From Cellulomonas pakistanensis (GTDB lineage Bacteria > Actinomycetota > Actinomycetes > Actinomycetales > Cellulomonadaceae): a stretch of DNA of 64,000 bases. The notes under the pieces were generated by a model. The model did no database searches and had not been told where the DNA came from. It saw only the letters and a list, made by a program, of their open reading frames with translations. The stretch covers positions 62,001-126,000 of the forward strand of contig NZ_BONO01000004.1 of the NCBI RefSeq assembly GCF_016862755.1, written 5' to 3'. Shown here piece after piece: positions 42,154 to 49,016 of this stretch. The translations under genes and the position numbers were made by a program. Position 1 is the stretch's first letter. Each line of letters begins with the position of its first letter.

Positions 42154-43008
42154 ATGAGCAGCACCCCGAGCCCCGGCAAGGGCCGGCCCAGCAAGAACGA
42201 GCGCCGCGACGCCGCGCGCGAGCAGGCGCGCGTCCTGCGGGAGCAGCAGGCGAAGCGCGACCGGCGGAACAAGATCCTCGGCATCAGCATCCTGGGCGCG
42301 GCGGTCGTCGCGCTGATCGCGGTGATCGTCGTGATCATCGCCCAGCAGCCCGACGACGCCGAGGCCCTGCCCGAGTACCCCGACACCCCGCTGAGCGAGG
42401 TCGCGGTCGTCCCGAGCGTGGCGCTCGAGGACGGCGGGATCCCGGTGAGCGCCGAGGGCGTGGGCGCGGTCGACGACGCCGTCACGCGCGTCGACGTCTA
42501 CCTCGACTACATGTGCCCCGCGTGCGGCGCCTTCGAGGAGTCGAACGGCGACAACCTGATCTCGCTGGCGTCCGAGGGCGAGGCCACCGTGGTCTACCAC
42601 CCGGTGTCGATCCTGAACCGGTTCTCCAACGGCACGGGCTACTCGACCCGCGCCGCGGCGGCGGCCGCGCTGGTCGCCCAGGACGCGCCCGAGCAGTTCG
42701 CCGCGTTCAACCAGCAGCTGTTCGCGGGCCAGCCCGACGAGGGCACGAACGGCCTGACGAACGAGGAGATCGCGCAGATCGCGCGCGACGCGGGCGTGGC
42801 CGGCGCGGTCGCGGACGACATCGCGGACGGCACGGCGCTCGACCAGTTCGGCCAGTGGGTGACGTCGGCGACCAACGAGGTCACCGCGAACGAGGCCCTG
42901 TTCAACGCGCAGAGCGGCAGCTTCGGCACCCCGACGATCACGATCGACGGCGAGCTGTGGACCGAGAACTGGACCGACCCCGAGGCGCTGCTGCAGGCGA
43001 TCGGCTGA
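42154..43008 (+). CDS. DsbA-like thiol-disulfide oxidoreductase, membrane-anchored
   Basis: A 284-aa protein with a basic cytoplasmic tail, one membrane anchor (residues ~42-64, ILGISILGAAVVALIAVIVV) and an extracytoplasmic thioredoxin fold. The active site is CPAC (Cys121-Cys124) in VYLDYMCPACGAFEE. The family's helical insertion and cis-Pro loop (SFGTPTITIDG) are present. It probably forms or rearranges disulfides in exported proteins. Ribosome site GGAGAGCAGG lies before ATG 42154. The family is large, and its partner here is unknown. Confidence 0.9.
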   Translation: MSSTPSPGKGRPSKNERRDAAREQARVLREQQAKRDRRNKILGISILGAAVVALIAVIVVIIAQQPDDAEALPEYPDTPLSEVAVVPSVALEDGGIPVSAEGVGAVDDAVTRVDVYLDYMCPACGAFEESNGDNLISLASEGEATVVYHPVSILNRFSNGTGYSTRAAAAAALVAQDAPEQFAAFNQQLFAGQPDEGTNGLTNEEIAQIARDAGVAGAVADDIADGTALDQFGQWVTSATNEVTANEALFNAQSGSFGTPTITIDGELWTENWTDPEALLQAIG

Positions 43009-43047
43009 CCGGTCGGGGCGCCGCGGGAGGTGCGTGTAGTCGCCACG

Positions 43048-43053
43048 TAGACT
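43048..43053 (+). promoter_or_regulatory. Probable -10 box of the MFS gene
   Basis: TAGACT lies 6 bases before GTG 43060; leaderless type. Confidence 0.5.
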
Positions 43054-43059
43054 CCCGCG

Positions 43060-44343
43060 GTGCCCTCCCTGCTCGTGGACCTCACCCCGCTGCGCGTCAG
43101 CCCGGAGTTCCGCCGGCTGTGGTGGGGCCTGTCGGTCGCCAACCTCGGCGCGCAGCTGACGGTCGTCGCGGTCGGGCTGCAGGTCTACGAGCTGACCCGG
43201 TCGACCTTCGCGGTCGGCGTCGTCGGGCTGTGCGCGCTGGTGCCGCTGGTCGTGTTCGGCCTGTACGGCGGCGCGATCGTCGACCACGCCGACCGCCGGA
43301 AGGTCGCCCTGGTCGCGTCGGCGGTCAGCTGGGTCGCCACCGTCGGCCTCGCGATCCAGGGCTGGTCGGAGAACACCCACGTCGGGGTGCTGTACGCGCT
43401 GGTGGCGCTGCAGTCCGGCGCGGGCGCCGTGAACAGCCCCGCGCGGTCGGCGATCATCCCGCGCCTGCTCGAGCCCCGGCTGATGCCCGCGGCGAACGCG
43501 CTGCAGACGGTCGGCTGGAACGTCGCGCTCACCCTCGGGCCGCTGCTCGGCGCCGGCCTGGTCGCGCTGCTCGACTACGGGATCGTGTACACGCTCGACG
43601 CGGTGCTGTTCACGTTCGCGTTCACGGCGCTGCTGCGGCTGCCGCCGATCCTGCCGGAGCCGTCGGAGCACCGCCGCGCCCGCGCCGGGCTGGCGTCCGT
43701 GCTCGACGGCCTGCGCTACCTCGGCACCCGGCCGAACGTCCGGATGACCTTCCTGGTCGACCTGGTCGCGATGATCACCTCGTCGCCCCGCGTGCTGTTC
43801 CCTGCGGTCGGCCTGGTCTACCTGGGCGGCGGCGAGACGACGGCCGGCGTGCTGACCGCCGCGGTCGCGGCGGGCGCGATGCTCGCCGGGCTGTTCTCCG
43901 GCGGGCTGGCCCGGGTCCGCTGGCAGGGGCGGATCATCGTCGTCGCCATCACCGTCTGGGGCCTCGCGGTCGCGGCGTTCGGCGCGGTCCTGGTCGCGGC
44001 CGGCCGCTCGGAGCCCGACCACGTGCTGTGGGCGGCGCTGGCGCTGGCCGTCGTCACGCTCGCCGCGGCGGGTGCCGCCGACGCGGTCAGCGCGGTGTTC
44101 CGGCAGACGATCCTGCAGACCGCGACGCCGGACGACATGCGCGGGCGGCTGCAGGGCGTGTTCGTCGTCGTGGTGGCCGGCGGGCCGCGGCTCGGCGAGC
44201 TGCTGCTCGGCTGGGCGTCGGGCGCGCTCGGCGAGGGCGGCGCGGCCGTCGTCGGCGGGCTCGCCTGCGTCGTGATCCTCTGGCTGCTCGTCCGGGCGCA
44301 GCGCGGGTTCTGGCGGTACGACGCGCTGGACCCCCAGCCGTGA
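43060..44343 (+). CDS. Major facilitator superfamily exporter (EntS-like)
   Basis: A 427-aa membrane protein with about 11-12 helices. It matches the enterobactin-exporter-like MFS group: SPEFRRLWWGLSVANLGAQL at the start, DHADRRKVALVAS as the loop 2-3 motif, LQSGAGAVNSPARSAIIPRLL, and FRQTILQTATPDDMRGRLQGV after helix 10. Substrates of such proteins range from siderophores to drugs; no siderophore genes are nearby. It lies alone between the DsbA-like gene and tRNA-Thr. Confidence 0.87.
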   Translation: MPSLLVDLTPLRVSPEFRRLWWGLSVANLGAQLTVVAVGLQVYELTRSTFAVGVVGLCALVPLVVFGLYGGAIVDHADRRKVALVASAVSWVATVGLAIQGWSENTHVGVLYALVALQSGAGAVNSPARSAIIPRLLEPRLMPAANALQTVGWNVALTLGPLLGAGLVALLDYGIVYTLDAVLFTFAFTALLRLPPILPEPSEHRRARAGLASVLDGLRYLGTRPNVRMTFLVDLVAMITSSPRVLFPAVGLVYLGGGETTAGVLTAAVAAGAMLAGLFSGGLARVRWQGRIIVVAITVWGLAVAAFGAVLVAAGRSEPDHVLWAALALAVVTLAAAGAADAVSAVFRQTILQTATPDDMRGRLQGVFVVVVAGGPRLGELLLGWASGALGEGGAAVVGGLACVVILWLLVRAQRGFWRYDALDPQP

Positions 44344-44408
44344 GCCGCCGGTCACGGGCCCCGGGGCGGCCGGTAGGCTGGTCGCCGCGCGCGCTGCGGT
44401 GCGCGCCC

Positions 44409-44482
44409 GCCTCCTTAGCTCAGCTGGCCAGAGCAGCTGTCTTGTAAACAGCAGGTCGTCGGTTCGAATCCGACAGGGGGCT
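44409..44482 (+). tRNA. tRNA-Thr (anticodon TGT)
   Basis: A 74-nt cloverleaf: acceptor GCCTCCT with AGGGGGC (one G-U pair), D stem GCTC/GAGC, anticodon stem GCTGT/ACAGC with loop CTTGTAA (anticodon TGT, reads ACA), and T arm GTCGG-TTCGAAT-CCGAC. The discriminator is T and no CCA is encoded. A terminator hairpin follows. Confidence 0.95.
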
Positions 44483-44495
44483 CCGACGGCACGCG

Positions 44496-44531
44496 AACCG
44501 TGCCCCTTGACCCTGCCCCGGGGGCACGGTT
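44496..44531 (+). terminator. Terminator after tRNA-Thr
   Basis: AACCGTGCCCC (44496-44506) pairs perfectly with GGGGCACGGTT (44521-44531), followed by TTCC. Confidence 0.65.
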
Positions 44532-44543
44532 TCCACTGGTCCC

Positions 44544-45305
44544 ATGGACGGATCCGAGGCGCGGGGCGGGGCGTGGAGCACCCGCCAGCTCGCCGAGCTC
44601 GCCGGCACCACCGTGAAGGCCGTGCGGTACTACCACCAGGTCGGCCTGCTCGCGGAGCCCGAGCGCGCCGGCAACGGCTACAAGCAGTACGGCGTGCCGC
44701 ACCTGGTGAAGCTGCTGCAGATCAAGCGGCTGAGCGATCTCGGCCTGCCGCTGGCCCAGATCGCCGCGCTCTGCGGCGCGGACGCCGACCCGGACGACGC
44801 CATCCGCGTGCTGGACGCCGAGCTGGCGGCGACGATCGAGCGGCTGCAGCGGGTGCGCGCCGAGCTGGCCGTCGTCCTCAGCGCCCGGGCGCCGGTCGAC
44901 GTGCCCGACGGGTTCGCGGCGGTCGCCGGGCAGCTGTCGGAGGCGGACCGGGCGATGCTGCTGATCTACTCCCGCGTGCTCGACGACCGCGCGATGGCCG
45001 AGCTGCGGGACATGATGCAGACCCGCTCGGACGGCGACGACGAGTTCGACGCGCTGCCCGCCGACGCCGACGACGCGACCGTCGAGGCGCTCGCGGTGCG
45101 GCTCGCGCGGGTCATCGCCGAGGCCCGCGAGAAGTACGCCTCGGTGCGTGACGTCGGCGCGTTCGGCACGCGCGGGGCGGCGTTCGCCCGCCGCGCGGTC
45201 GTGCCCGCGATGGCGCACCTCTACAACCCCGCCCAGCTGCGGGCGCTGACCCGCGCGGAGGAGATCCGGGCGCAGGCCGCCGCGGACGACGAGGAGGACC
45301 GATGA
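44544..45305 (+). CDS. MerR-family transcriptional regulator
   Basis: A 253-aa regulator. The N-terminal MerR winged helix (residues ~10-80) shows WSTRQLAELAGTTVKAVRYY, HQVGLLAEPERAGNGYKQYG and LLQIKRLSDLGLPLAQIAAL, followed by a coiled-coil helix and a long alpha-helical effector domain (residues ~120-250) of unknown ligand. Its stop overlaps the GPP34 gene start (ATGA), so it is coupled with it and may control it and the downstream export gene. Confidence 0.88.
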   Translation: MDGSEARGGAWSTRQLAELAGTTVKAVRYYHQVGLLAEPERAGNGYKQYGVPHLVKLLQIKRLSDLGLPLAQIAALCGADADPDDAIRVLDAELAATIERLQRVRAELAVVLSARAPVDVPDGFAAVAGQLSEADRAMLLIYSRVLDDRAMAELRDMMQTRSDGDDEFDALPADADDATVEALAVRLARVIAEAREKYASVRDVGAFGTRGAAFARRAVVPAMAHLYNPAQLRALTRAEEIRAQAAADDEEDR

Positions 45306-46003
45306 CCGGCACCGCGCACGACCCCGCCGCTCCCACGCTCGCCGAGGACCTGCTCCTGCTGCTGTTCGACCGCCGGCACGGCGTGTTCCACGGCGAGGGG
45401 GTGCCGCTGTTCCACGTGCTCGCCGGCGCCGTGCTCGTCGACCTCGCCGTCCAGGACCGGGTGCGGGTCGCCGCGGCGTCCTCGTGGCGCGGGCGTCCCG
45501 TCACCGCGGTCGGTGACGAGCCGCCGGCCGACGAGCTGCTGCGCCCCGCGTGGGAGCGCGCGGCCCGGAAGCCGGTCGACGTGCAGCAGCTGATCGTCGA
45601 GACCGGGCCCGTCCTGCGCCCCGCGACCGTCGACCGGCTGGTCGAGCGGGGGCACCTGCGGACCGAGCGCCGCACGGTGCTCGGCCTGCTGCCGGTGACC
45701 GCGCTCGCGGACGGCGGGACGCCCCGCCGCGCCGAGCTCGTGGCCGGCGTGCGCGCCGCGCTGGTCGACGGCGCCGAGCCCGACGCCCGGACCGCCGCGC
45801 TCGCGGGCCTGCTGTCCGCGAGCGGGTCGCTGCCCGCCCTGCACCGCGAGATCCCGTGGTCCGGCGCCGTGCACGACCGCGGCCGGGCCCTGCAGGACGC
45901 CGACTGGGGTGCGGCCGAGGCCGCGGAGGCGGTGCGCCGCTCCGTCGTCGCCGTGCTCGTGACCACGGCCGTGACCGCGGCCGCCGTCGCCCCGGACCGC
46001 TGA
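45302..46003 (+). CDS. GPP34 (GOLPH3-like) protein
   Basis: A 233-aa protein of the GPP34 family, whose eukaryotic members (GOLPH3/Vps74) bind phosphatidylinositol 4-phosphate and Golgi enzymes. Family landmarks are TLAEDLLLLLFDRRHGVF at the N-terminus, GAVLVDLAVQDRV and LVERGHLRTERRTVLGLLPVT. Bacterial members are common in actinobacteria, without a known role. The ATG overlaps the MerR stop. The sequence has a hydrophobic C-terminal helix (AVVAVLVTTAVTAAAVA). Membrane or phosphoinositide binding is inferred from the family. Confidence 0.85.
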   Translation: MTGTAHDPAAPTLAEDLLLLLFDRRHGVFHGEGVPLFHVLAGAVLVDLAVQDRVRVAAASSWRGRPVTAVGDEPPADELLRPAWERAARKPVDVQQLIVETGPVLRPATVDRLVERGHLRTERRTVLGLLPVTALADGGTPRRAELVAGVRAALVDGAEPDARTAALAGLLSASGSLPALHREIPWSGAVHDRGRALQDADWGAAEAAEAVRRSVVAVLVTTAVTAAAVAPDR

Positions 46004-46112
46004 CCGTCCCGACCCCGCACCACCCACCACCGCGCCGCAGGGCGCCGGCCGTCGAGCCGGCGCCCGGGGCGAGCGCGCCCGTGCACCACCCCACCATCGA
46101 GGGAGCCGCACC

Positions 46113-46727
46113 GTGAACGCGATCGAGAGAGTCGTCCAGAGCCTGCAGGACCTGCTCGCCCAGGTCCCCGAGCTCGTCCAGCCGCTGGTCGTCGCGCTGG
46201 CCGGCGCCGTCCCGTTCGTCGAGGGCGAGGTCGGCGCGATGCTCGGCGTCCTCGGCGGCCTGAACCCGGTGTTGGCGGCGCTGGCCGCCGCCGCGGGCAA
46301 CTTCCTGTCCGTGCTCGGGGTCGTGCTGCTCGGCTCCGGCGTCCGCCAGCGGGTGACGGCCCGCCGGGCCGCGCCCTCGACGACCGCGCAGGGGGCGGCC
46401 GCCGGGGGGACGGCCGGCGGGACGGCGGCGGGCGCGGCGGGCGCGGGCACGGCGGGCGGGGCCGCGACCGCCGTGGCCGAGGCGCCGGCGCGGCCGGAGT
46501 CGAAGGGCAAGCAGCGCCTGCGCCGCTACCTCGTGCGGTTCGGCGTGCCGGGGGCCAGCATCCTCGGCCCGCTCGCGCTGCCCACCCAGATCACGGCCGC
46601 CACGCTGGTCGCGTCCGGCGTGCGCAAGGGCTGGGTGCTGCTGTGGCAGGCGGTGGCGATCGTGCTCTGGACGACGCTCGCGACCGTCAGCGCCTGGGCG
46701 GCCCTCCAGGTGGTCGGCCCGGCCTGA
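46113..46727 (+). CDS. Small multidrug export protein (Sm_multidrug_ex family)
   Basis: A 204-aa membrane protein with about four helices: LVVALAGAVPFVEGEVGAML (with the family Pro-Phe-Glu-Gly), FLSVLGVVLLGSG, then a ~55-residue Ala/Gly/Thr-rich insert, and VPGASILGPLALPTQITAAT followed by VLLWQAVAIVLWTTLATVS. The insert is longer than usual. GTG 46113 has GGGAG upstream. It may form one unit with MerR and GPP34, though a 109-bp gap separates it. The transport function is assigned by family name only. Confidence 0.8.
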   Translation: MNAIERVVQSLQDLLAQVPELVQPLVVALAGAVPFVEGEVGAMLGVLGGLNPVLAALAAAAGNFLSVLGVVLLGSGVRQRVTARRAAPSTTAQGAAAGGTAGGTAAGAAGAGTAGGAATAVAEAPARPESKGKQRLRRYLVRFGVPGASILGPLALPTQITAATLVASGVRKGWVLLWQAVAIVLWTTLATVSAWAALQVVGPA

Positions 46728-46732
46728 CCGGT

Positions 46733-46819
46733 CACTTCGCACCGAGTGGGTACCCGACACGTCGAGTGGGCAACCCGGGGATGTCCACTCGACGTGTCCC
46801 GTGCCCACTCGGCGAAGTG
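46733..46819. repeat. Palindromic repeat A, left of the DUF3800 gene
   Basis: A large imperfect palindrome: CACTTCGC/GCGAAGTG at the ends, CGAGTGGG/CCCACTCG next, a 5-base mismatch, then GACACGTCGAGTGG with CCACTCGACGTGTC near the centre. Its 46756-46815 part is 57/60 identical, in the same orientation, to 47684-47743. It lies between the export protein and the DUF3800 gene, which converge. Confidence 0.85.
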
Positions 46820-46864
46820 CCGTGGACGGCCGCTGCTCCGGATCGATACGCTGGGCCAAACGTT

Positions 46865-46914
46865 CCACCCCGCTGACAAGAACCCCTGGGTTCTCCGCAC
46901 GGTAGGCGGGGTGG
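46865..46914 (-). terminator. Two-stem hairpin after the DUF3800 gene
   Basis: CCACCCCGC (46865-46873) pairs with GCGGGGTGG (46906-46914), and inside AGAACCC (46879-46885) pairs with GGGTTCT (46888-46894). Both stems are perfect. It begins 11 bases past the stop codon. It may terminate the gene or be an end structure of a mobile cassette. Confidence 0.65.
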
Positions 46915-46925
46915 TCACCCTTCTT

Positions 46926-47597
46926 TCACCACCAGCGCCTCGTCCCGCGCTGGTACAGGTTGAAGCGCGTCCACCGGATCCCCGCCAACGCATCCACGCC
47001 GCTCGGGTCGCCGGACTCGACGTAGCGGAGCCACGCCCAGGAGAAGTAGTCCGCGATCTGGCCGTTCAGGTCCGACTTCACCGGGTGGAACGCGACGCGG
47101 AACGGGATGCCGAGCTGCTTCAGCGCCGGCTTCACGGCGGCCTTGAACGCCCCTTGCTTCTTGCCCGTGAGGACCGAGTCGAACACCATCACCACCTGGG
47201 TGTGATCGCCGCTGACGGCCTTGCCGATCCACCGTCCCATCGCGGTGCCGAAGAAGCTCATCATCGTGACGTCGTCATGCTGCGACGGGTGCGCGAGGTG
47301 CTTGTCGATCCAGAGCGTGTGCACGGCGATCGTGCCACTGAGCGTGGTGATCGCGCCGGATACCCGCAACCGGGTGCCACGGGTGTTGTTCGTGGCGTGG
47401 AAGTCCAGGTCGGTGCTCCCGCAACCGAGCAGGTCGTACTTCAGCGCCTGCATCACCGCCGCTGATCGGCACGGCTCTGTCGTGTAGACGGCCGACACGA
47501 CGAAGTGATCGGTACCGCGGCCGGAGAAGTCCAGGTTGCCGGACTCGTCCAGGAAGACGTACAGCGTGCGTCCGGGCGCCGGCGCCTGATCCGTCAT
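46926..47597 (-). CDS. DUF3800 protein on a probable inserted cassette
   Basis: A 223-aa cytoplasmic protein. The DUF3800 hallmark YVFLDESGNLDF is at residues ~13-24, and a second acidic motif QVVMVFDSVLTGKKQGAF follows; the family is thought to have an RNase H-like fold and is often found on mobile DNA. NGQIADYFSWAWLRYVESGD lies near the C-terminus. I chose ATG 47597; a GTG at 47633 would add 12 residues. G+C is visibly lower than in neighbours, and codons are less GC-biased, suggesting transfer. It is flanked by 60-bp direct repeats. The function is unknown. Confidence 0.8.
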   Translation of the reverse strand: MTDQAPAPGRTLYVFLDESGNLDFSGRGTDHFVVSAVYTTEPCRSAAVMQALKYDLLGCGSTDLDFHATNNTRGTRLRVSGAITTLSGTIAVHTLWIDKHLAHPSQHDDVTMMSFFGTAMGRWIGKAVSGDHTQVVMVFDSVLTGKKQGAFKAAVKPALKQLGIPFRVAFHPVKSDLNGQIADYFSWAWLRYVESGDPSGVDALAGIRWTRFNLYQRGTRRWW

Positions 47598-47683
47598 GCG
47601 TGTGGACGCTATCGGCGAGCGGATCGCACTCACAGGTACTCAGCGGGCGGCACCGCCCAGCCACCCGCGCCGACTGTGCAACA

Positions 47684-47743
47684 GACACGTCGAGTGGGCA
47701 TCCCGTGGATGCCCACTCGACGTGTCCCGTGCCCACTCGGCGA
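47684..47743. repeat. Palindromic repeat B, right of the DUF3800 gene
   Basis: A perfect 20-bp hairpin (47684-47703 with 47707-47726, loop CGT) followed by CCGTGCCCACTCGGCGA. It matches 46756-46815 at 57 of 60 bases in the same orientation. Unlike repeat A, it lacks the left outer arm (CACTTCGCACCGAGTGGG), so similarity begins abruptly at 47684. Confidence 0.85.
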
Positions 47744-47782
47744 GCGCGCCAGGCCCGCGAGCGCGCCAAGCGCGCCGGCGCG

Positions 47783-48793
47783 TCAGGCGCGCCCGCGCGG
47801 CGGGGCCGTCGTGCCGCGCCGGACCAGGTGCGTCGGCAGCCGCACGTGCCCCGGCCCCGCGCCCGCGCCGTCGCCGGCGAGCAGCCCCAGCAGCATCGCC
47901 ACCGCGGCCCGCCCGATCCCCTGGATCTCCTGCCGCACGGTCGTCAGCGGCGGCGTCGTGGCCGCGGCCTCGGGCACGTCGTCGAACCCGACCACCGACA
48001 GGTCCTCCGGCACCCGCACCCCGAGGCGCGCGGCGGCGTCGAGGATGCCCATCGCGGACAGGTCGTTGGCCGCGAACAGCGCGGTCGGCGGGTCCGGCAG
48101 CGCGAGCATCGCCGCCGTGGGCGCGTCCGCCGCGTCCCGCCGGTACTCGGCCACGTGCATCAGCGCGGGGTCGACCGGGACGCCCGCCGCGGCGAGCGCG
48201 CGCCGGTAGCCGGCCTCGCGGAGCCGGGACGACTCGAGGTCCCGGCGGCCGCCGAGGAACCCGATCCGCCGGTGGCCGAGGTCGAGCAGGTGCCGGGTGG
48301 CGAGCTCGGCGCCGTGCAGGTTGTCGGAGTCGACCGTCGGCAGCCCGCCGGGACCGGCGTGCGGGTCGACCGCAACCACCGGGACCGACGCGCCCGCGTG
48401 CAGGACGGTCGGCGTGACCAGCACGGCGCCGTCGATCAGGGTGCCGCTGAGCCGGGCGAGGTACCGGTGCTCCCAGCCCGGCCGGCCCGAGCCGCCGCCG
48501 GTGTACGCGAGCAGCGCGTGGTCCGTGCCGCGCAGGGCCGCGCCGGCGCCCTTGAGGATCTCGGCGCTGAACGGCTCGAACTCCGCGACCAGCACGCCGA
48601 CCACGCCGGTGCGGTGCGAGCGCAGGCCGCGCGCCACGATGCTCGACTCGTAGCCCATCCGGTCCACGACGGCCTGCACGCGGGTCGCGGTGCCCGCCGC
48701 GATGCCGTCCCGCTGGTTGACGACCTTCGACACGGTGGCCACGGAGACGCCCGCCTCGCGGGCGACGTCCGTGATCGTCACCCGGCGAGCCAT
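47783..48793 (-). CDS. LacI-family transcriptional regulator
   Basis: Probable repressor of the divergent xylo-oligosaccharide operon. The protein is 336 aa. The helix-turn-helix and hinge are at residues 1-60 (VTITDVAREAGVSVATVSKV, then RVQAVVDRMGYESSIVARGL), followed by a periplasmic-binding-type sugar domain (TGVVGVLVAEFEPF, ALFAANDLSAMGI, LSVVGFDDVPEA). I chose ATG 48793, where the MARRVTITDVA start is conserved; upstream in-frame starts lie in the operator region. A -10 box lies 7 bases upstream and overlaps the presumed operator, so it probably represses itself. Confidence 0.92.
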   Translation of the reverse strand: MARRVTITDVAREAGVSVATVSKVVNQRDGIAAGTATRVQAVVDRMGYESSIVARGLRSHRTGVVGVLVAEFEPFSAEILKGAGAALRGTDHALLAYTGGGSGRPGWEHRYLARLSGTLIDGAVLVTPTVLHAGASVPVVAVDPHAGPGGLPTVDSDNLHGAELATRHLLDLGHRRIGFLGGRRDLESSRLREAGYRRALAAAGVPVDPALMHVAEYRRDAADAPTAAMLALPDPPTALFAANDLSAMGILDAAARLGVRVPEDLSVVGFDDVPEAAATTPPLTTVRQEIQGIGRAAVAMLLGLLAGDGAGAGPGHVRLPTHLVRRGTTAPPRGRA

Positions 48794-48800
48794 GGCCCAC

Positions 48801-48837
48801 ACCATAGTCACTAAAACGTTATCGACAACGGTTGACA
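48801..48837. promoter_or_regulatory. Operator and divergent promoters of the xylo-oligosaccharide operon
   Basis: CGTTATCGACAACG (48817-48830) is a near-perfect 14-bp palindrome of the LacI-family type, with central CG. On the minus strand TTGTCG (48828-48823) and TATGGT (48806-48801), 16 bases apart, form the regulator promoter. On the plus strand TTGACA (48832-48837) is the likely -35 of the transporter operon. The operator overlaps or abuts both. Confidence 0.6.
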
Positions 48838-49016
48838 CGTCGCCGACCGGACTGCGAAAGTCGCTCTGCGCCTCAGCGATGAGGCGCCAGACCCGGCCCC
48901 CTCGCAGTCGCGGGGGCCGACGACGAGCACGGCGCGCGGCGGCCAGCCACCGCGCAGCACACCGGTCCGGCCCCGGCGGGGGAGGACCACGGTCAACTCA
49001 ACGAAGAGGGCAGATC

